Part shown: positions 51,349-57,361 of the stretch, piece after piece
How the letters are laid out: every line of letters begins with the position of its first letter
How positions within the stretch are numbered: position 1 is the stretch's first letter
NCBI RefSeq assembly: GCF_029960785.1
Contig: NZ_JASBQE010000076.1
Location: 1 to 57,361 of the forward strand
DNA from: Polyangium sp. 15x6
GTDB taxonomy: Bacteria > Myxococcota_A > Polyangia > Polyangiales > Polyangiaceae
DNA: 57,361 nucleotides
Direction of reading: 5' to 3'
The notes under the pieces: generated by a model
Told to the model about the DNA's origin: nothing
The model's input: the letters and a program-made list of their open reading frames with translations, nothing else
The model's database searches: none
Position numbers and translations under genes: made by a program

Positions 51349-52899
51349 TCAGCTCTCCGCCTCGATCTCCACGCTCCACATCTCGTTTCCGTCGCCGTCG
51401 TGCAGCGACGCGCGGAGCCGCCCGCTTTTCCCGTCGATCGCGAGCACCCCGAACGACTGTTTTCCCCCGGCGGGTCCGATCGGCGGATCCCCCTGCTTTC
51501 GATTCTGGAATTTCACCTCTGGCCCGAACGTCTCGTCGAGCGGCGCCGGCCCGAACGTACCTGCATGCAAAGGCCCGGCGACGAGCTCCCAGAACGGATC
51601 GAACTTCGCGAACTTCGCCCGCGAAGGATCGTAATGGTGCGCCGCTGCGTAATGCACGTCCGCCGTGATCCACAGGACGTTCCGGATCCGTTTCTCCTGA
51701 AGGAACGACAGAATCGAAGCAATCTCCAGCTCCCGCCCGAGCGGCGGCCCCTCCCCGTTCGCGAACCCCTCCTGCGCCGTGGGGCCATCCGGGATCACGA
51801 GCCCGATCGGCTGGTCGCAGGCGATGATCTTCCACGTCGCCCGGGACCGCGCGAGCGCCTCCTCGAGCCACGCGACCTGCTCTTGCCCGAGGATGACGGC
51901 GGGCTCCTTCTCCTCGCGATTCGGCCCATTCGATCCTCGAAAGCTCCGCGCGTCGAGCACGAAAACATCCACGCGCGGCCCGTACGACAGCACCCGATGA
52001 ACGTGCCCTTGCCGCATCGGCGCATACTCGAACATGGCCTGCTTCGCGAACGCCGCGAGCACCGACGCCCGCCGCTCCTTGTACCTCGGATCCGAAAGGA
52101 CCTGCCCCGGGAACCAGTTGTTGCGCACCTCGTGATCGTCCCATTGCACGATCGTCGGCACGGCCGCGTGCAGCCGCCGCACGTGCTCGTCGAGGAAGTT
52201 GTACGCGAAATTCCCCCGGAACTCCTCCAGCGTCTCGGCCACCTTCGATTTCGCCGGCGTCACGAGGTTTTTCCAGACGGACCCATCGTCGAGCTCGATC
52301 ACCTCCGGCAAGGGATTGTCCGCGTAGATCCGGTCCCCCGAATGAATGAACAGATCCGGCGCGAGCCGCGCGATCGACGCGTACGTCTTCATGCCGCCGC
52401 GGTCCACGTCGATCCCGAACCCTTGCCCCGCCGTATCCCCCGACCACACGATCTTCACATCCTCCCCTGGCCCCGGCGGCGCGCGGAGCGACCCCACGGC
52501 CGGCTCGCTCCGCGCGTGCCCCGCGTCGTCCGCCTCGAAGACCACGCGATAATGGATCCGTTTCCCGGCCGGCAGCCCCGTGAGCTCCACGCGCGCCGTG
52601 AAATCGTTCTCCGCCGTGGCCACGGGCCCTTCGAGCTTCCGCGCGTCGCTGAGCCGCTCGTCGGTCCCCCATTCCACGAAAAGTCGCGCCGGCCGATCCG
52701 TCTTGCTCCAGAGCACGACGCCCGACGCCGTGGGATCGCCGGTCTGCACGCCAAACGGAAGCGTCGGCCGCGCGGACTCGGGCGTCACCACGCCGGGCGA
52801 GCCACACTGCCCGGCGCAGGAGGGGAGCGCGAGGGCGGAGAGGGAGCCGAGGAGGAAATCGCGTCGGGGGAGGAGGAGCGTGCGAGGAGGGGTCGGCAT
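51349..52899 (-). CDS. phoD: PhoD-type alkaline phosphatase/phosphodiesterase, Tat-exported
   Basis: The 516-residue protein has a Tat motif (PRRDFLLGS, 11-19) and a possible lipobox LPSC (cysteine 28). An N-terminal PhoD_N beta domain has TGDPTASGVVLWSKT. The calcium/iron active-site motifs of PhoD follow: WSGDTAGQGFGID, IHSGDRIYADNP, QWDDHEVRNNWFPG, VFVLDARSF and WITADVHYAAAHHY. It should release phosphate from external esters, outside the cytoplasm. The length fits the family (about 500). It is divergent from the serine hydrolase-NamZ gene, sharing a 52-base promoter region. Confidence 0.93.
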   Translation of the reverse strand: MPTPPRTLLLPRRDFLLGSLSALALPSCAGQCGSPGVVTPESARPTLPFGVQTGDPTASGVVLWSKTDRPARLFVEWGTDERLSDARKLEGPVATAENDFTARVELTGLPAGKRIHYRVVFEADDAGHARSEPAVGSLRAPPGPGEDVKIVWSGDTAGQGFGIDVDRGGMKTYASIARLAPDLFIHSGDRIYADNPLPEVIELDDGSVWKNLVTPAKSKVAETLEEFRGNFAYNFLDEHVRRLHAAVPTIVQWDDHEVRNNWFPGQVLSDPRYKERRASVLAAFAKQAMFEYAPMRQGHVHRVLSYGPRVDVFVLDARSFRGSNGPNREEKEPAVILGQEQVAWLEEALARSRATWKIIACDQPIGLVIPDGPTAQEGFANGEGPPLGRELEIASILSFLQEKRIRNVLWITADVHYAAAHHYDPSRAKFAKFDPFWELVAGPLHAGTFGPAPLDETFGPEVKFQNRKQGDPPIGPAGGKQSFGVLAIDGKSGRLRASLHDGDGNEMWSVEIEAES

Positions 52900-52951
52900 G
52901 GTGTGTTCGCGAGGATAAACCGAGGCGGGGGCACCATGCTAACATCCGAAC

Positions 52952-55333
52952 ATGGGTAGCGCGGCCCGCAACCTCGAAGCTCTGACCCTCGCGCTCACCC
53001 TGTGCGCCGCCTGCACCGAACCTCCGCGCCCCGAAGAGAACCGAACGGCCACAACCGCTCCCGCATCCGCATCCGCTCCCGCTTCCGCCACCATTCCCGC
53101 CTCCGCATCCGCCCCCGCCCTTCCCACCTTCCCCCCCGACGCCGAAGCTCGCCTCGACGCAGCCATCCGCGGCGCCGTCGATCGCGGCGAAGTCCCGGGC
53201 GCCGTTCTCCTCGTCGTCAAAGCGCACCACGTCGTCCTCCGCAAAGCTTACGGCCTCCGCGCGAAGGAACCTTCCCCCTCGCCGATGGCCCTCGGCACCG
53301 TCTTCGACCTCGCCAGCCTCACGAAGCCCATTGCCACGGCGAGCTCCATCCTCCTCCTCGTCGAACGCAATTCCCTGCGCCTCGACGATCCCGCGCAGAA
53401 ATGGCTCCCCGATTTCACCGACGACGATCGCGAGCGCGTCACCATCCGCCACCTCCTGCTCCATACCTCCGGCCTCCCCGCCGGCGACGCGATCACCTCG
53501 TACGCCGACGGCGAAGCCCGCGCCCTCGCCCGCATCCAGAAAACCAAGCTCCTCCACCCTCCCGGCGAGGCCCACGTCTACAGCGACCTCGGCTACATCC
53601 TCCTCGGCGAAATCATCCGTCGCGCCTCGGGTGAGCCCCTCGACGAGTTCGCCCGGAAAAACCTCTTCGAGCCCCTCGGCATGATGGACACCACCTTCCG
53701 CCCCGGGCCCCGGCTCGCCGCGCGCGCGGCGCCCACCGAGCGCGTCGCGGACGAACTGCTCCTCGGCGAGGTCCACGACCCGCGCGCCCGCGCCCTCGGC
53801 GGCGTGGCCGGGCATGCGGGGCTCTTCTCCACCGCCGACGATCTCGGCCGGTTCGTCCGGATGCTCCTCGGCGGCGGCGAATTCGAGGGACGCCGGATCC
53901 TCGCGGAAACTTCGGTCCGGGCCATGACCGCGCTCGAGCCCTTGCCGCTCCCCGAAGGCAGCCCCGACAAACCTTCGTCCCGCAGCCTCGCCCTCGGCTC
54001 GCTCTTCGGCGGGGTCGGGCATACCGGCTTCACGGGCACGGCCTTCTGGCTCGACGTCCGCCGCGGCGACGCCGTCGTCCTGCTCGCGAGCCGCCTCCAC
54101 CCGGACGGCAAAGGCGACGCCGCGCGCCTGCGCCGCGACGTCGCGAATGCCGCGGCCGCGATCCCCCAAGGCCCGCCCGCCGCCCGCGTCCGCGTCGGCA
54201 TCGACGTCCTCGAAGCGCGCGGTTTCGGCGTCCTCGCCGGGCGCAAGATCGGCCTCATCACGAATCACACGGGCAAGGACGCGCGCGGCGAGCGCACGAT
54301 CGACGTCCTCGCCGCCTCGAAATCGTTCGAGCTCAAAGCCATCTTCAGCCCCGAGCACGGCCTCGGCGCCGACAAGGATGCCCTCGTCCCCGGCGGAAAA
54401 GACGCCCGCACGGGATTGCCCATCCATAGCCTCTACGGCACCGATCGCCGCCCCACGGACGCCATGCTCGCCGGACTCGACACGCTCGTCTTCGACCTGC
54501 AGGACGCGGGGACCCGGTTTTACACGTACATCAGCACGATGGGATATGCGCTCGAAGAGGCCGCGAAACGCCGCTTCCGCTTCGTCGTGCTCGATCGGCC
54601 GAATCCGCTCGGCGGAATCGTCGTGGAGGGCCCGCTCGTCGACCCCGGCCGCGCCTCGTTCGTCGCGTACCATTCGATCCCCGTGCGCCACGGCATGACC
54701 GTCGGCGAGCTCGCGCGGCTCTTCGACGCCGAAAAGAAGCTCGGCGCCGATCTCCACGTCGTGCCCCTCGAAGGCTGGGATCGTTCCTTCCGCTTCGACA
54801 AGACGGGCCTCCCCTGGATCAACCCCTCGCCCAATCTGCGCAGCATCACCGAGGCCCTGCTCTATCCCGGCGTGGGCCTGCTCGAATTGACGAACGTCAG
54901 CGTCGGGCGCGGCACCGAAAAGCCCTTCGAGCGCGTGGGCGCGCCCTTCCTCTCCGGCGCGCGCTTCGCCGCCGAGCTCGCGCGTTTCGGCCTCCCCGGC
55001 GTGCGATTCTCCCCGATCCGCTTCACCCCCACGTCGAGCACCCACGCCGGCGTGCCTTGCGAAGGCGTCGCCCTCGACGTCACCGATCCCGCGAAGATCG
55101 AGCCCGTCCGCGTGGGACTCGCGATTGCGGTCGCTTTGCGCAGGCTGTATCCCGAGGAATGGAAGCCCGCCGGCGTCCTCACCTTGCTCGGCAGCGCCCG
55201 CGTCCACGAGGCGCTCGTCCGCGGCGAGGACCTCTCGCATCTCGTCGCGCTCTATGAGCAGGATCTCAAGGCTTTTTCGGAGCGCCGCCGGCCCCACCTG
55301 CTCTACCCCGAGTTCGACAAGGACAATCGGTAG
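52952..55333 (+). CDS. Serine hydrolase (AmiE-like)-NamZ fusion, peptidoglycan-fragment enzyme
   Basis: The 793-residue protein has a probable lipoprotein signal (cysteine 21) and a Ser/Ala/Pro linker. A beta-lactamase-family serine hydrolase (about 60-400) shows the nucleophile motif SLTK (122-125), YSD (210-212) and HTSGLP (171-176). A DUF1343/NamZ exo-N-acetylmuramidase domain (about 411-793) shows VLAGRKIGLITNHTG, FSPEHGLGAD, SLYGTDRRPT, DLQDAGTRFYTYI and VLDRPNPLGG. In Bacillus, the separate proteins AmiE (YbbE) and NamZ (YbbC) act in sequence on peptidoglycan fragments; here both are in one chain. Assigning the hydrolase half to AmiE rather than another class C-like enzyme is inference. 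Confidence 0.9.
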   Translation: MGSAARNLEALTLALTLCAACTEPPRPEENRTATTAPASASAPASATIPASASAPALPTFPPDAEARLDAAIRGAVDRGEVPGAVLLVVKAHHVVLRKAYGLRAKEPSPSPMALGTVFDLASLTKPIATASSILLLVERNSLRLDDPAQKWLPDFTDDDRERVTIRHLLLHTSGLPAGDAITSYADGEARALARIQKTKLLHPPGEAHVYSDLGYILLGEIIRRASGEPLDEFARKNLFEPLGMMDTTFRPGPRLAARAAPTERVADELLLGEVHDPRARALGGVAGHAGLFSTADDLGRFVRMLLGGGEFEGRRILAETSVRAMTALEPLPLPEGSPDKPSSRSLALGSLFGGVGHTGFTGTAFWLDVRRGDAVVLLASRLHPDGKGDAARLRRDVANAAAAIPQGPPAARVRVGIDVLEARGFGVLAGRKIGLITNHTGKDARGERTIDVLAASKSFELKAIFSPEHGLGADKDALVPGGKDARTGLPIHSLYGTDRRPTDAMLAGLDTLVFDLQDAGTRFYTYISTMGYALEEAAKRRFRFVVLDRPNPLGGIVVEGPLVDPGRASFVAYHSIPVRHGMTVGELARLFDAEKKLGADLHVVPLEGWDRSFRFDKTGLPWINPSPNLRSITEALLYPGVGLLELTNVSVGRGTEKPFERVGAPFLSGARFAAELARFGLPGVRFSPIRFTPTSSTHAGVPCEGVALDVTDPAKIEPVRVGLAIAVALRRLYPEEWKPAGVLTLLGSARVHEALVRGEDLSHLVALYEQDLKAFSERRRPHLLYPEFDKDNR

Positions 55334-55393
55334 GACATTTTTCGTCCTCGGAACGGCCCGGACATTGTTCATCACGGCATAAGATGAAAAACC

Positions 55394-55421
55394 GTGACGG
55401 ACGGAGGTTCCGTGTTATCAT
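55394..55421 (+). promoter_or_regulatory. Possible extended -10 promoter
   Basis: GTGACG (55394-55399) and TGTTATCAT (TG at 55413-55414, TATCAT at 55416-55421) give a weak -35 and a good extended -10 with 16 bases between hexamers. It lies in the 155-base gap before the gene starting at 55489, in a locally less GC-rich stretch. Confidence 0.4.
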
Positions 55422-55488
55422 CTGGAAACGACACGGACGGCGCGTGACGGTGATGGCCGAGAGCGCCTCCGCGGCAGAGGAGGATCCG

Positions 55489-56082
55489 ATGGACAAGGTC
55501 TCGCTGACGTACTTCGTCGATTTCGTTCTGAAGTCCGGGACGCCCAAGCTCACCGGCGTGCGCGAGTACAAGGAGCGCAAGGACGAGCTCAGCACGGACT
55601 TTTATCGTCCGATCCGGGAAGCCATCGTCGAGATGCACAAAAGCGGCCTCCCGGCCTCCACGCTTTCGGACGTCGCGCGCGCGCAGGACGACGAGAAGCG
55701 GCAGAAGCATTATCCGCTCGTCGTCGCCGGATATCGCGCGTTCCTCGCCGAGGGCCCGATGAATTTCTTCGAGCCCCCGCGCGCGGGCCTCTCGCTCGGC
55801 GCGCTCGAGATCGACGTGAACCCCGAGCTCGGGCTCGTCATCTCGGGCAAACCGCATCTGATCAAGCTCTATTTCCGCAGCGAGCCGCTCACGCCGCGCC
55901 GCACCGCGGTGATCCTCGCGCTTCTTTCACGCGGTCTCTGCGAGGGCCACCCCGAATACGTGCCCGCCGTGCTCGACGTGCGCAATGGCAAGCTGCACAC
56001 CTCCGCGAACACGAGCTCGCGCATCGACATCCTGCTGCGGGGCGAAGCCGCGGCGTTCGCCGCGATGTACGGTTCCGTTTGA
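55489..56082 (+). CDS. Hypothetical protein
   Basis: The product is 197 residues from ATG 55489, which has GAGGAGG six bases upstream; earlier in-frame starts lack such a site. It begins MDKVSLTYFVDFVLKSGTP and has an N-terminal helical part (REYKERKDELSTDFYRPIRE, about 20-40). A mixed alpha/beta part follows, with LSLGALEIDVNPELGLVISG and LIKLYFRSEPLTPRRTAVIL. The conserved-looking middle with I/V-D-V-N-P-E-L-G-L resembles no family I know. No signal peptide. Convergent with the membrane protein gene. Confidence 0.75.
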   Translation: MDKVSLTYFVDFVLKSGTPKLTGVREYKERKDELSTDFYRPIREAIVEMHKSGLPASTLSDVARAQDDEKRQKHYPLVVAGYRAFLAEGPMNFFEPPRAGLSLGALEIDVNPELGLVISGKPHLIKLYFRSEPLTPRRTAVILALLSRGLCEGHPEYVPAVLDVRNGKLHTSANTSSRIDILLRGEAAAFAAMYGSV

Positions 56083-56095
56083 CGTCAGCAGGCTG

Positions 56096-57106
56096 CTAAA
56101 GAGCTCCGTCCGCGCGCCGGATCCACACCGGCCCCTGCGGACGGAGCTCGATCACTCCCTTTTTCACGCGCAGCACGAGCGCCCCGTCCAGCAGCGCCTC
56201 GCCTTTCTCGGGCGTCGCGGGGATCGGCCGCATCGGAATCTTTCCCGTCTCCCAGAAGACGTAGGTCCACGGTAGCTCCGCCGACGAGAAGACCCCGCTC
56301 TTCTCCGCTCGGATCATCGCCGCGTTGCAACGCTGCTCGGGCTCGACGCCCCACTTCTCCGACGGGGCGATCGCCTGGTTTTCCCCCGCGAACACGACCC
56401 CCACGCCGCCGCGCTTCTCGTCGAACGTCTCCGGCCGGAGCCGGCTCGGATCCGCGAGCACGGCATCACAATCGAGCGGGGCCTTCGGGCGTCGGACCAT
56501 CACGTGCATCTCCGGCTCCTCCGAAGGCACGTGCACGAACACGTCCGCGAGGACCATGCCCCGCGGACCCGTCAGCCGCACCTGAGGGAGCCGCGCCACC
56601 GACGTCGCCATGCAGAACACGAGCCCCACGGCGGCCGCCACGAGCTCGATCGGACGCAGAGGACGCCGCGGTTTGTCTGGTCGAACCTCCCGCATCGACG
56701 GCGCGAGCACCCGGTAGCCGAGCGCCACGAAAGGAAGCGCGAAGAGATCCGTCGGATCCGCCCAGGTTTGGAAAGGCAAACCGAGCGCCCCGAGCGCCGC
56801 GTCCCACGCCGCGGCGAGGCCTCCCGAGAGCTCGAGCGCCGCGAACACCACGGCCACGGCCACGTGACAGCCGATCACGGCGCGCCGCCCGCGCGCGCGG
56901 ACGAGCGTCGCGAGCAGCGCGGGCGCGAGGAACAGCCCCGCCGCGTCGCTCAGCTTGCCCGTCACGAGCCCGGGGACCAGGCCGCTGCCCTTCAAAACGT
57001 GATCGTTCACCGCGAGCACGGCGAGCGCGACCCACCACGCGGGATGCGCGAGCGCGCGCGCCGGGCGCCACGCGGCCTCGTGGATTCGAGCTTCGATCGT
57101 TTTCAT
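56096..57106 (-). CDS. Polytopic membrane protein with a soluble C-terminal part
   Basis: The product is 336 residues from ATG 57106. Four or five membrane helices occupy the first 190 residues (WWVALAVLAVNDHVL, LFLAPALLATLV, VIGCHVAVAVVFAALELSGG, LFALPFVALGYRVL and VAAAVGLVFCMATSV). A C-terminal domain of about 135 residues (VFVHVPSEEPEMHVMVRR, GVVFAGENQAIAPSEKWG and VFWETGKIPMRP) is predicted outside the cytoplasm. Function unknown. The frame extends to 57271 but overlaps the start of a divergent lipoprotein gene. Confidence 0.78.
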   Translation of the reverse strand: MKTIEARIHEAAWRPARALAHPAWWVALAVLAVNDHVLKGSGLVPGLVTGKLSDAAGLFLAPALLATLVRARGRRAVIGCHVAVAVVFAALELSGGLAAAWDAALGALGLPFQTWADPTDLFALPFVALGYRVLAPSMREVRPDKPRRPLRPIELVAAAVGLVFCMATSVARLPQVRLTGPRGMVLADVFVHVPSEEPEMHVMVRRPKAPLDCDAVLADPSRLRPETFDEKRGGVGVVFAGENQAIAPSEKWGVEPEQRCNAAMIRAEKSGVFSSAELPWTYVFWETGKIPMRPIPATPEKGEALLDGALVLRVKKGVIELRPQGPVWIRRADGAL

Positions 57107-57188
57107 TTGCCCGGCAAGATACGCGGAATCGCGACATCCGAAAACCATCGATCGCACACCTCGACACGTGCGCCCGCTCTCTGCGACA

Positions 57189-57361
57189 ATGCCCACGACC
57201 ATGCGACGCGCGACCTTCTCCCCTCGCCTCCTCGGCCCCGCGGCCCTCCTGCTCCTCGCGGCTTGCAGCAAAGACCCGTCGCCCCCCGCGCCCGAAGCCG
57301 CGAGCGCCGCGCCCGCCGCCGCGCCCGCGCCGAGCGCTGCCGCGCCGAGCGAGACCGCGCC
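57189..57361 (+). CDS. Lipoprotein, only the N-terminus in the window
   Basis: An ATG at 57189 (another at 57201) opens a frame to the right edge. The first 26 residues form a signal peptide with lipobox LAAC (cysteine 26), followed by a Pro/Ala/Ser-rich linker. This is typical of the other lipoproteins here. At least 57 codons are visible. No clear ribosome site is seen, so the start is provisional. Nothing can be said of its function. Confidence 0.6.
   Translation, partial: MPTTMRRATFSPRLLGPAALLLLAACSKDPSPPAPEAASAAPAAAPAPSAAAPSETA

Noticed and set aside
51299-55375. Minus-strand open frame of 1358 codons across phoD and the hydrolase-NamZ gene
   Set aside because: It spans two well-supported genes and a promoter region; shadow frame.

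Overview
The window is very GC-rich, with almost every codon ending in G or C and long antisense open frames as a by-product. It carries a MYXO-CTERM sorting signal, many lipoproteins with Pro/Ala- or Gly-rich linkers, giant helical-repeat proteins and a type VI secretion cluster. Together these point to a predatory myxobacterium, probably of the Sorangium/Polyangium side of the Myxococcota (inference from gene content; no marker gene is present). No rRNA, tRNA, insertion sequence or CRISPR array was seen.

Left part (1-17.6 kb): a minus-strand type VI secretion (T6SS) cluster read tssJ-tssK-tssL-tssM-tssA-(gap)-tssB-tssC-hcp-tssE-tssF-tssG, covering the membrane complex, sheath, tube and most of the baseplate. 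ClpV, VgrG and PAAR genes are not in the window. Beyond tssG lies a 0.3 kb element built of mirrored hairpins, then a very long Lys/Glu/Ala-rich helical protein running off the left edge (more than 904 residues; no stop codon inside the window). Upstream of tssJ is a small unknown helical protein.

Accessory part (17.6-22.8 kb): a 13-unit tandem repeat; an SMI1/KNR4 (SUKH) immunity gene; and a short WHH-type HNH nuclease toxin gene. The N-terminal third of the toxin gene is a 94-bp, in-frame near-copy of the 3' end of the zinc-ribbon/TPR gene located 3.5 kb away. This looks like an orphan toxin tip carrying the tail of its former or potential carrier, and is the most interesting observation here. 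Small exported proteins of unknown function and a DUF2085 membrane protein fill the rest.

Middle part (22.8-38.3 kb): a zinc-ribbon/TM/TPR protein; a divergent parvulin-type isomerase and a small PHA-granule-family protein; then two overlapping genes for about 1600-residue helical-repeat proteins that share a C-terminal domain.

Right part (38.3-57.4 kb): mostly envelope and exported proteins. These are an FGE-like lipoprotein, a HAD phosphatase lipoprotein, a putative zinc-protease lipoprotein, an M36 fungalysin with MYXO-CTERM, a J-less tail-anchored DnaJ-C protein, a zinc-ribbon/TM/PDZ protein, an OmpA-like lipoprotein, a Cys-rich lipoprotein, a Tat-exported PhoD phosphatase, a serine hydrolase-NamZ fusion predicted to act on peptidoglycan fragments, two unknown proteins and the start of another lipoprotein. 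Many reported starts were moved from the longest open frame to codons with a clear Shine-Dalgarno sequence.
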